DNA of 43,021 nucleotides from positions 1 through 43,021 of the forward strand of contig JALQUH010000281.1 in assembly GCA_023263845.1 (NCBI GenBank). The letters run 5' to 3'. The notes beneath the pieces are model-generated. The model saw only the letters and a program-made list of their open reading frames with translations. It was not told the DNA's origin and made no database searches. Source of the DNA: Candidatus Nanopelagicales bacterium (GTDB lineage Bacteria; Actinomycetota; Actinomycetes; S36-B12). How positions within the stretch are numbered: the first letter of the stretch is position 1; every line of letters starts with the position of its first letter. Shown here piece after piece: positions 24,950-32,287 of the stretch. Made by a program: the position numbers and the translations under genes.

Positions 24950-26469
24950 TGGTGTGCTTCCACGATCTCCTCGACTCGCGCGCGGGCAGCGGCGGCGTGG
25001 GCGGGGACCGTGCTGAGCCGGGTGCGGCGTTCCATGACGTCGGACAACGTAGTCGCCCCCTCGCACCGCACCGCGTGCACCACCTCGACGCCCAGGACAG
25101 CCACTCCGGGGGCCACCGGCTCCAGGAGCACCGGTTCGCGTTCGGCGTAGGCCGCTACGCGAGCGGCCTCGGAGCCGTAGCGGCGGGTCAATCGCGCGGG
25201 CAGATCCGCCGGCAAGGAGGTGCGACGTGGTTGGGCGCCGAGAAGTGGCAGGGAGGCTGTCCGGCACCGCCCCGGCAGGTCGGTCGCGTCTAAAGCGTCC
25301 TGCGCCATCCGTCGGTAGGTGGTGAGCTTGCCCCCGGTCACGGTGATGACGCCGTCGGCACGGCGCGTGACGCGATGACGACGGGAGATGTCCGCCGTGC
25401 TCGCCTCAGCATCGGCGACCAGGGGTCGGAATCCGGCGTAGGAACCGATGACATCTTCGACGGAAAGCCCCCGAGCGAAGGCGCGGGAGAGGTGGTCCAG
25501 GATCCACGCAACGTCATCGGCAGGTGCGGCGTCGAGGGTCGCGGGTTGGCCCGGGACCGCCACGTCGGTGATGCCTGCGATGACCGGGCCGTCCGCGGTG
25601 GGCAGGGCGAAGACGTAGCGACCGAGCTCACCGGGTACGGGCACGGTGACGGCGGCGCGCGGGTGTCCGAGCGAGGCCGGATCGAGCAGGACATGCGAGC
25701 CGCGCGACAGCATGAGCGTTGTCTCGGCATCCAATTGCCCGGTCCAGATTCCGGCAGCCACGATGACCTGTCGGGTACTGAGTCTTGCTGTCCCCTCCGT
25801 GGTGCGCACCGTGACCTCGGTGCCGCTGACATCCTCGGCACGTGCTCCGGTGACGATCCGCGCGCCGTACGCCGCTGCCGTGCGCGCGACGGCGACGACG
25901 AGCCGAGCGTCATCGACGAGTTGACCGTCCCAGTGCAAGCTCGCGCCCCTGAGGCCATCGGTGGCCAGCCCCGGCACCAGGTCGAGGGCTTGCTGCGCGG
26001 TGAGGTGGCGCGGACGCCCCAGGGTGTGTCGCGATGTGCCGGCCGCCGATCGCATGAGGTCGGCAGCGCGCAGTCCGATGGGCACCAGGAGCCGATCCCG
26101 GCGCGCGGTGTTGGTGGAGAACGGCATGACGTGCGGGAGCGGACGGATCAGGTGGGGGGCGATGGTCTCCATGAGCCGGCCGCGTTCCACGGCGCTTTCC
26201 CAGGCCACGCCGACGTCTCCGTGGGCAAGGTAGCGCAGGCCCCCGTGAGCCAGCCGGCTTGACCATCGCGATGTGCCGAAGGCGAGATCCTCGGCCTCGA
26301 CCAGGCCGACAGACAGGCCGCGGGTTGCGGCGTCCAGGGCGATGCCCGCCCCGGTGATGCCGCCTCCGACCACGATGACGTCGGTCACCTCGCGGGCGAG
26401 CGCGTCGAGATCGCGACGTCGCTGGTCAGCATTGAGGTCGCCGGGGGCATTGAGGTCGCCGGGGGACAT
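24946..26469 (-). CDS. glpD: FAD-dependent glycerol-3-phosphate dehydrogenase
   Basis: GlpD oxidises sn-glycerol-3-phosphate to dihydroxyacetone phosphate and passes electrons to the membrane quinone pool. The 507-residue protein has the FAD dinucleotide motif VIVVGGGITGAGIALDAATRG near the N-terminus, SSRLAHGGLRYL, YAGFRPLV and TVTGGKLTTYRRMAQDAL, all typical of GlpD. ATG 26469 was preferred; the track start lies 56 codons upstream inside the divergent gene. The first residues contain a twice-repeated PGDLN unit. A flavoprotein of the alkyl-DHAP synthase type diverges across 39 bases. azlC overlaps its end. Confidence 0.92.
   Translation of the reverse strand: MSPGDLNAPGDLNADQRRRDLDALAREVTDVIVVGGGITGAGIALDAATRGLSVGLVEAEDLAFGTSRWSSRLAHGGLRYLAHGDVGVAWESAVERGRLMETIAPHLIRPLPHVMPFSTNTARRDRLLVPIGLRAADLMRSAAGTSRHTLGRPRHLTAQQALDLVPGLATDGLRGASLHWDGQLVDDARLVVAVARTAAAYGARIVTGARAEDVSGTEVTVRTTEGTARLSTRQVIVAAGIWTGQLDAETTLMLSRGSHVLLDPASLGHPRAAVTVPVPGELGRYVFALPTADGPVIAGITDVAVPGQPATLDAAPADDVAWILDHLSRAFARGLSVEDVIGSYAGFRPLVADAEASTADISRRHRVTRRADGVITVTGGKLTTYRRMAQDALDATDLPGRCRTASLPLLGAQPRRTSLPADLPARLTRRYGSEAARVAAYAEREPVLLEPVAPGVAVLGVEVVHAVRCEGATTLSDVMERRTRLSTVPAHAAAARARVEEIVEAHQ
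26431..26466. repeat. Two-copy 18-base tandem repeat in the glpD N-terminus
   Basis: The unit ATTGAGGTCGCCGGGGG plus one variable base occurs twice head to tail, in frame with glpD. It encodes the repeated PGDLN near the start of the protein. The copies differ at one base, which suggests a recent slippage duplication. Confidence 0.8.
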
Positions 26470-26508
26470 GTGCCCAGGTTGCCACGCCCGCGGTGACAGA
26501 CTGACCAC

Positions 26509-28125
26509 ATGGGCCAAGACGAGCACCTGACGACATGGGGGACCCCCAGGCATCCGGTGTCGTTGGACGGGGCCGCCGGGACCTTCCTGCGCGAGCAGGT
26601 GGGACCTGCCGGTCCGTGGAGGCCGCAGCCGGCCCACGCACTGATGCCGTCGCGGCTGACGGCGCAGGACCTGGCCCCACTCGCCGCGATTGTGGGGGAA
26701 TCACACGTCCAGGTCGATGATGCGGCGCGCTTGGCAGCCACTGGTGGGGCGAGTTACCTGGACTGGGCGCGGCACCGCGCAGGTGATCGCAGCGATGCTC
26801 CCGACGCGGTCATCCGACCGGGCAGTGCCGAGGAGGTCGTCGCCATCCTCGCCGCAGCCCAGGATCGGCGTATCCGCGTCGTGCCGATTGGCGGTGGTAC
26901 ATCCGTCGTCGGTGGGTTGCGCGAGGACCGTCCCCATGTGGCTTTGGTGCTCGACCGTCTCGGCGTGCTGCTCACTGTCGATGAGGTGTCCCACCTGGCG
27001 GTCGTTGGTCCGGCTGCAACCGGGCCGCGACTCGAACCACTGCTTGCGGCACGCGGGCTCACGCTCGGTCACATTCCGCAGTCATGGGCGCGAGCGAGTA
27101 TCGGTGGCTATGTCGCCACCCGGTCGGCCGGACAGGCCTCCACCGGCTATGGCCGCATCGACGACATGGTGGAGGCGCTCACGGTCGCCACTCCCATGGG
27201 GTTGCTACGACTTGGTCGTGGCCCCTCGAGCGCGGCCGGTCCGGATCTGCGGTCACTCTTCATTGGCAGCGAGGGCGCACTCGGCGTCATCACCGACGTG
27301 ACGTTGCGTGTGCGACCGCTGCCGACACAGCGACGCTATGAAGCTGTCGTCTTCCCGAGTTTCGCGGCGGGCGTCGCGGCCTTCCGGTCCATCGCTCAAG
27401 GGCGCGTGACCGCCGATGTCATGCGGCTGTCCGATGAAGCAGAAACGCGAACCACACTTGCACTGTCCGGGCCTCGTGGCGCTGCATCCGCCGCCCTGGG
27501 TCGCTACCTTCGTGCGCGCGGCGTCGATGTGACGCAAGCATCGCTGGCGATTTTGGGCTGGGAGGGCACCGATGGCGCCTACGTCGTCGATCGACGTCGC
27601 GCGACCTGGCGCCTTCTCAAGGATCACGGCGCTGTCGCCCTTGGTCGGCGCGCTGGCGAGTCATGGCGCCGCGGGAGGCTCGATGGCCCCTACCTGCGAG
27701 ATGCGCTCATGGATGCGGGTTACCTCGTCGAGACGCTGGAAACCGCGATCGACTGGCGCAGCTACCTAGATCTACACGAGAACGTCACCCGTGCCATTGA
27801 GGATTCATTGGTTTCCGCCTACGTCATGTCCCACCTCTCGCACGTCTACGAAACAGGCGCCTCCCTCTACACCACCATCATCGCGGTGGCTGACCAGGCT
27901 GACCCGGTGGCGCAATGGAGGCTGGCAAAAAATGCTGCGATGGAGGTCATTGTCGATTCCGGTGCCACCGTGACGCATCACCACGGTGTGGGTCGCGACC
28001 ATGCGTCGTGGCTCGTCAACGAGTGGGGTGCCCTCGGCCTAAAGGTGCTCGCTTCGGCCAAACAGGTGGTTGACCCGCACGGCGTGCTCAGCCCGGGAGT
28101 GCTGTTGCCCGAAGACCGGCCGTGA
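26509..28125 (+). CDS. FAD-binding oxidase, alkyl-DHAP synthase-like
   Basis: The 538-residue protein has a PCMH-type FAD domain (VIRPGSAEEVVAILAAAQ, then RVVPIGGGTSVVGGL, and FIGSEGALGVITDVTLRVRP). Its C-terminal domain carries THHHGVGRDHASWL, the histidine-rich motif typical of alkyldihydroxyacetonephosphate synthases, which swap the acyl chain of acyl-DHAP for an alkyl ether. From memory, a similar flavoprotein neighbours glpD1 in Mycobacterium tuberculosis. Divergence from glpD, which makes DHAP, fits a DHAP/G3P-linked role. Whether it makes ether lipids or acts as another 2-hydroxyacid-type oxidase is open. The ATG has no good Shine-Dalgarno sequence; CAGACT lies six bases ahead. Confidence 0.8.
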   Translation: MGQDEHLTTWGTPRHPVSLDGAAGTFLREQVGPAGPWRPQPAHALMPSRLTAQDLAPLAAIVGESHVQVDDAARLAATGGASYLDWARHRAGDRSDAPDAVIRPGSAEEVVAILAAAQDRRIRVVPIGGGTSVVGGLREDRPHVALVLDRLGVLLTVDEVSHLAVVGPAATGPRLEPLLAARGLTLGHIPQSWARASIGGYVATRSAGQASTGYGRIDDMVEALTVATPMGLLRLGRGPSSAAGPDLRSLFIGSEGALGVITDVTLRVRPLPTQRRYEAVVFPSFAAGVAAFRSIAQGRVTADVMRLSDEAETRTTLALSGPRGAASAALGRYLRARGVDVTQASLAILGWEGTDGAYVVDRRRATWRLLKDHGAVALGRRAGESWRRGRLDGPYLRDALMDAGYLVETLETAIDWRSYLDLHENVTRAIEDSLVSAYVMSHLSHVYETGASLYTTIIAVADQADPVAQWRLAKNAAMEVIVDSGATVTHHHGVGRDHASWLVNEWGALGLKVLASAKQVVDPHGVLSPGVLLPEDRP

Positions 28126-28177
28126 TCGAAGAGATTGGTCGGCGACCATGCACGCGCACCGAGTCGTACGTCCCAGC

Positions 28178-28714
28178 CTAGGAGGCGATATCGGCGACGA
28201 GCCGTACCTCGCGCAGGGGGCCCTCGCCGGTCTCGCGGTCCCGGTGGGCCGAATCGGGTCCAAACCCGGCCGAGGTGAGGAACGCCCGCATCGGCTCATC
28301 AGCCAAGGGGATCCACATTGCGACGGCTTCGCACCCCGCGTCGCGCAGGTGGTCCACGTCCGCGGCAAGCAGGCGCGAGCCGTGACCGCTTCCCGTCGCT
28401 GATGGATCCACGACGAGCAGGCTGATCTCGCCCCACCGCATCGGTTGTCCATCGGCCAGGTCAGGGTCGGCCGCAGGCCCAATCGCAGACGCCCCCACGA
28501 CGTGTCCGTCGACGTCGATCGCGACCAGGAGGCGGTGGTCGGTGGCGGTCAGCAGTGCTCGGCCCCACTCAAACGCGATCTCATCGGGGTCCAGAGCGTC
28601 CAGGACCGCCGTTGGCAGTAGACCTGCATAGGCCCCCCGCCAGGCAGCCACCTGGACGCGGGCGACATCGTCGACGTCGGACGTGCGGGCAAGTCGAACC
28701 TGATCGGTGGCCAT
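28178..28714 (-). CDS. GNAT-family N-acetyltransferase
   Basis: The 178-residue protein is a single GNAT fold. It starts VRLARTSDVDDVARVQVAAWRGAYAGLLP, and the acetyl-CoA loop is LVVDPSATGSGHGSRLL, followed by GCEAVAMWIPLADEPMRAFLTSAGF. GNAT enzymes move acetyl from acetyl-CoA to amines. The substrate here cannot be predicted. It converges on the flavoprotein gene and diverges from thyX. TAGGCA six bases ahead of the ATG could be a weak leaderless -10 box. Confidence 0.85.
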   Translation of the reverse strand: MATDQVRLARTSDVDDVARVQVAAWRGAYAGLLPTAVLDALDPDEIAFEWGRALLTATDHRLLVAIDVDGHVVGASAIGPAADPDLADGQPMRWGEISLLVVDPSATGSGHGSRLLAADVDHLRDAGCEAVAMWIPLADEPMRAFLTSAGFGPDSAHRDRETGEGPLREVRLVADIAS

Positions 28715-28763
28715 GATCCCTGCCTATCACTCCACGGGGGCCCCGGCGACACGTGGCGCTGGG

Positions 28764-28791
28764 TTGGATCGGAGGTGCCCGCGGATAGGGT
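28764..28791 (+). promoter_or_regulatory. Promoter of thyX
   Basis: TTGGAT at 28764-28769 and TAGGGT at 28786-28791 are spaced by 16 bases and stand just before a strong AGGAGG (28798-28803). The transcript would have a short leader. This is the best two-box promoter of the rightward core genes. Confidence 0.5.
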
Positions 28792-28810
28792 CCTGCCAGG
28801 AGGTGGTCTG

Positions 28811-29530
28811 GTGACCGATGAGGTGCAGTTCCGCAGTGACGTGACCGTGGAGTTGGTGAAGGCGTCCGCCAAGGATTCTGATGTCATCTGGGCCGCTCGC
28901 GTGTCCACCAAGGGGGAGTCCTCCCTTGACGACGTCGATTCCGACCCCTCGGCTGCTCAGGGACTCATCAACTACCTCATGCGCGACCGGCATGGCACGC
29001 CCTTTGAGCACACATCGCTGACGTACTTCGTCTCCGCCCCCATCTTCGTCTTCCGAGAGTTCATGCGGCATCGCATCGCGTCGTACAACGAGGAGAGTGG
29101 CCGTTACCGCGAATTGCGTCCGGTCTTCTACGTGCCCGGCCCGGAGCGCCGCCTTGTCCAACAGGGCAAGCCGGGCGCCTACGACTTCGTTGAGGGCACG
29201 CCCGAGCAGTACGACGTTGTCGTCGAGGAGACCAAGGCCGCCTGTCTTGCGGCCTACGCGGCCTACCAGCAGATGTTGGATGCGGGCGTCGCCCGTGAGG
29301 TGGCGCGCATCGTGCTGCCCGTGGGTACCTACTCATCCATGTACGTCACGATGAACGCGCGAGCGTTGATGAACTTCCTGTCCTTGCGCACCAAGCATCC
29401 AGAAAGTCATTTTCCGTCCTTTCCACAGCGTGAGATCGAGATGGTTGCTGATCTCATGGAGGAGGAGTGGGCCAAGATCATGCCCTTGACCCATGCTTCC
29501 TTCGTCGGCAACGGCCGCGTCGCGCCCTAG
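28811..29530 (+). CDS. thyX: Flavin-dependent thymidylate synthase
   Basis: ThyX makes dTMP from dUMP with methylene-tetrahydrofolate and FAD/NADPH. The signature RHRIASYNEES (RHR, seven residues, Ser) is intact, with HTSLTYFVSAPIFVFREFM ahead and SLRTKHPESHFPSFPQREI later. The length of 239 residues is typical. GTG 28811 follows AGGAGG at seven bases; the track's earlier start would add twelve residues containing the ribosome-binding site. dapA follows 16 bases after the stop but seems to have its own promoter. Confidence 0.96.
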   Translation: MTDEVQFRSDVTVELVKASAKDSDVIWAARVSTKGESSLDDVDSDPSAAQGLINYLMRDRHGTPFEHTSLTYFVSAPIFVFREFMRHRIASYNEESGRYRELRPVFYVPGPERRLVQQGKPGAYDFVEGTPEQYDVVVEETKAACLAAYAAYQQMLDAGVAREVARIVLPVGTYSSMYVTMNARALMNFLSLRTKHPESHFPSFPQREIEMVADLMEEEWAKIMPLTHASFVGNGRVAP

Positions 29531-29533
29531 CGG

Positions 29534-29539
29534 TAGCCT
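29534..29539 (+). promoter_or_regulatory. -10 box of dapA, probable leaderless promoter
   Basis: TAGCCT is followed by seven bases and then the dapA ATG. It lies just after the thyX stop, so dapA-rnj can be transcribed without thyX. No Shine-Dalgarno sequence is present before the ATG. Confidence 0.5.
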
Positions 29540-29546
29540 GAGTGCT

Positions 29547-30452
29547 ATGTCCATGACGCACGGCCCCGTGGGCTCCATGCTGACGGCGATGGTGACGCCC
29601 TTCCACGCCGATGGTTCGCTTGATCTCGACGGTGCACAGGAGTTGGCACGACATCTGGTGGACAAGCAGGCGAACGACGGACTGATCCTCAATGGCACCA
29701 CGGGGGAGTCGCCGACGACGACGGATCAGGAGAAGTCTGACCTGGTGCGGGCCGTGCGCGCTGCCGTGGGAGACGACGTCCACCTTGTCGCCGGGGTGGG
29801 CACCTACGACACGGCGCATTCTGTCCACCTCGCCCGCGAGGCGGCAGCGGCCGGAGCCTCGGGACTGCTGGTGGTATCGCCCTATTACAGCCGGCCTCCG
29901 CAGGAGGGTCTGCTCGCGCACTTCCGAGCCGTTGCCGATGCTACTGAGCTCCCGGTGATCACCTATGACATCCCCAAGCGCACCGGAGTCTCCATTGACG
30001 TCGAGACGCTGGTGCGCCTTGCCGATCATCCGCGCATCGTGGCCAACAAGGATGCCAAGGGTGATCTTGATGCGGCGCAGTGGGCGATGCGGCGTACCGA
30101 CCTCGCCTGGTATTCCGGTGATGACATCTTGAATCTGCCCCTTCTCTCGGTCGGCGCCCACGGATTCATCTCGGTCGTGGGTCACATCGTGGGTGACCGT
30201 TTGGCCGCCATGGCGCAAGCCTTTTGGGCCGGACGGGTCCAGGAGGCCCTGGAGATGAATCGCGCGATGTTGCCGGTCTACACCGGGATCTTCCGGACTC
30301 AAGGGGTCATCCTCACCAAGGCGGCGCTTGCCCTCCAAGGTCTTCCTGGCGGTCCGCTGAGACTGCCGCTTATCGACGCCACGCCGGAGCAGATCGCGTG
30401 CCTGCGCGAAGACCTTCGCAATGCGGGCGTCCCCTTTGAGGTCACCGCGTGA
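29547..30452 (+). CDS. dapA: 4-hydroxy-tetrahydrodipicolinate synthase
   Basis: DapA condenses pyruvate with aspartate semialdehyde, the first step towards diaminopimelate and lysine. The 301-residue chain has GTTGESPTT, the tyrosine stretch SPYYSRPPQEGL, ITYDIPKRTGVSID and the Schiff-base lysine in ANKDAKGD. ATG 29547 is chosen because the conserved N-terminus (GSMLTAMVTPFHADGSLDLD) begins right after it and a TAGCCT box stands seven bases ahead; the track start lies in thyX. rnj overlaps its stop by GTGA, the common dapA-rnj pair. Confidence 0.96.
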   Translation: MSMTHGPVGSMLTAMVTPFHADGSLDLDGAQELARHLVDKQANDGLILNGTTGESPTTTDQEKSDLVRAVRAAVGDDVHLVAGVGTYDTAHSVHLAREAAAAGASGLLVVSPYYSRPPQEGLLAHFRAVADATELPVITYDIPKRTGVSIDVETLVRLADHPRIVANKDAKGDLDAAQWAMRRTDLAWYSGDDILNLPLLSVGAHGFISVVGHIVGDRLAAMAQAFWAGRVQEALEMNRAMLPVYTGIFRTQGVILTKAALALQGLPGGPLRLPLIDATPEQIACLREDLRNAGVPFEVTA

Positions 30453-32134
30453 GCCACCCGCACCCTGAACTTTCGCCGCCACCACCGTTGCCCGAGGGGG
30501 CACTTCGCATCGTGGCCCTCGGCGGTCTCGGTGAGATCGGTCGCAATATGACCGTCTTCGAGTACGCCGGTCGCCTGCTCATCGTGGACTGCGGCGTTCT
30601 GTTTCCGGAGGAGTCTCAGCCGGGGATCGACCTCATCCTCCCGGACTTCTCATTCATCGAAGATCGACTCGAGGACGTCGATGCCATTGTCCTTACGCAC
30701 GGGCATGAGGATCACATTGGTGCGCTTCCCTTCCTGCTGCGCCGTCGCGAGGATATTCCGCTGTACGGGTCCAAGCTCACCATGGCCCTTGTCGAAGCCA
30801 AGCTGCGCGAGGCACGCATCACGCCAGATGCGCACGTTGTCCGCGAGGGGGAGCGCCTTGTCCTCGGGGAATTCGACCTCGAGTTCCTCGCCGTCAACCA
30901 CTCCATCCCCGACGCGCTCGCCGTAGCCATCCGCACGCCGGCCGGCCTGGTTGTGCACACCGGGGACTTCAAGATGGATCAACTCCCACTCGATGGTCGC
31001 GTCACCGATCTCAATGGCTTTGCCCGCCTAGGCGATGAGGGGGTCGATCTCTTCCTCGTCGATTCGACCAACGCCGAGGTGCCTGGCTTCATCCCGTCCG
31101 AGCGAGAGATCACACCCGTCTTGGACTCCGTTTTCAGGCGGGCTCGGGGCCGCATCATCGTTGCTTCGTTCGCCTCCCATGTGCATCGGATCCAGCAGAT
31201 CATCGACGCGGCGACCGAGCACCACCGCAAGGTCGCCTTCGTTGGTCGATCCATGGTTCGCAACATGGGTGTGGCACGTGATCTTGGCTATCTCACGATC
31301 CCCCCGGGGGTTCTCGTCTCCATGGACGAACTCACCGAACTACCGGACGACCACATCGTTCTCGTCTGCACCGGGTCTCAGGGCGAACCGATGGCCGTTC
31401 TATCCCGCATCGCCAACAACGACCACCAGATCAAGGCTGGCGCGCAGGACACCATCGTCTTGGCCTCCTCGCTCATCCCGGGCAATGAGAACGCCGTCAA
31501 CCGCGTCATCAACGGACTGGCGCGGAGCGGGGCCTTTGTCGTCCACAAGGGCAACGCGCTTGTGCATGTGTCCGGCCACTGCTCGGCGGGGGAGTTGCTG
31601 TACGCCTACAACATCGTCAAGCCACGCAATGTCATGCCGGTGCACGGCGAGTGGCGACATCTGCGTGCCAACGCCGCGCTCGCGGAACGGACCGGCGTTC
31701 CGCGCGACAACATCGTGCTCGCCGAGGACGGGGTCGTGGTTGACCTCCGCGATGGGGTTGCGCGCGTTGTCGGAGCAGTTCCGGTGGGTTATGTCTTCGT
31801 CGATGGGGCGAGCGTGGGGGACATCACCGAAGCCGCCCTTACCGATCGTCGAGTCCTCGGTGACGAGGGCTTCATCTCGATCTTCGCGGCTGTCGACATC
31901 GTCGAGGGCAAGATCGTGGCGGGTCCGGAGATTGAGGCGCGGGGTTTCCACGAAGATCCCGATGTGTTGGAGCCGGTGCGTGATGAGGTGCGCGAAGAAC
32001 TCGAGAGGGCTCTGGCGGACGGGGTGGTGGATCCGCACCAGCTGCAGCAGCGGACCCGCCGTGTCGTGGGCCGCTGGGTGTCCAAGACCCACCGCCGCCG
32101 GCCGATGATCATCCCGGTCGTCGTCGAGGCCTGA
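30449..32134 (+). CDS. rnj: Ribonuclease J
   Basis: RNase J is a metallo-beta-lactamase/beta-CASP enzyme with 5' exonuclease and endonuclease activity in mRNA turnover and rRNA processing. The zinc motif THGHEDHIGALPF is intact, preceded by GGLGEIGRNMTVFEY. VSGHCSAGELL and MPVHGEWRHL belong to the beta-CASP and later motifs. The 561-residue length is normal. The GTG start shares GTGA with the dapA stop. The proline-rich first fifteen residues are not conserved in the family. Confidence 0.96.
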   Translation: MSHPHPELSPPPPLPEGALRIVALGGLGEIGRNMTVFEYAGRLLIVDCGVLFPEESQPGIDLILPDFSFIEDRLEDVDAIVLTHGHEDHIGALPFLLRRREDIPLYGSKLTMALVEAKLREARITPDAHVVREGERLVLGEFDLEFLAVNHSIPDALAVAIRTPAGLVVHTGDFKMDQLPLDGRVTDLNGFARLGDEGVDLFLVDSTNAEVPGFIPSEREITPVLDSVFRRARGRIIVASFASHVHRIQQIIDAATEHHRKVAFVGRSMVRNMGVARDLGYLTIPPGVLVSMDELTELPDDHIVLVCTGSQGEPMAVLSRIANNDHQIKAGAQDTIVLASSLIPGNENAVNRVINGLARSGAFVVHKGNALVHVSGHCSAGELLYAYNIVKPRNVMPVHGEWRHLRANAALAERTGVPRDNIVLAEDGVVVDLRDGVARVVGAVPVGYVFVDGASVGDITEAALTDRRVLGDEGFISIFAAVDIVEGKIVAGPEIEARGFHEDPDVLEPVRDEVREELERALADGVVDPHQLQQRTRRVVGRWVSKTHRRRPMIIPVVVEA

Positions 32135-32192
32135 CTCGATCCGGCGGCTCGTGGGGTCGGCACCGGAATCGGTGGTCTGAGCGCACATGTCA

Positions 32193-32221
32193 CCCCGCTC
32201 GAGACCCGAAATCAGGCGGGG
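32193..32221 (+). terminator. Weak hairpin after rnj
   Basis: CCCCGC and GCGGGG can pair across a 17-base loop, about 60 bases after the rnj stop. There is no T-run behind it, so it may end transcription only with Rho or merely protect the 3' end. Confidence 0.3.
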
Positions 32222-32229
32222 CCCCGTGC

Positions 32230-32252
32230 GACACGCGTGACACGTGTGACAC
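32230..32252. repeat. Short tandem repeat with two palindromes upstream of ftsK
   Basis: GACACGCGT, GACACGTGT and GACAC follow one another directly. The array contains two abutting eight-base palindromes, CACGCGTG (32232-32239) and ACACGTGT (32240-32247). It ends about 24 bases before the ftsK -10 box, so it is placed like an operator just upstream of the -35 region. The binding protein is unknown. Confidence 0.45.
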
Positions 32253-32275
32253 CCGGGATTCATGGTGCGCACGGG

Positions 32276-32281
32276 TAGTCT
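32276..32281 (+). promoter_or_regulatory. -10 box of ftsK, probable leaderless promoter
   Basis: TAGTCT is followed by six bases and then the ftsK ATG, with no Shine-Dalgarno sequence in between. No clear -35 box was seen. Confidence 0.45.
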
Positions 32282-32287
32282 CGTAGC

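Noticed and set aside
24950-25267. N-terminal extension of the azlC track ORF
   Set aside because: It reads through the glpD coding region; the AzlC family N-terminus starts at ATG 24949, in an ATGA overlap with glpD.
25375-26262. Plus-strand ORF inside glpD
   Set aside because: Shadow of glpD; contains no recognisable domain and has no upstream signal.
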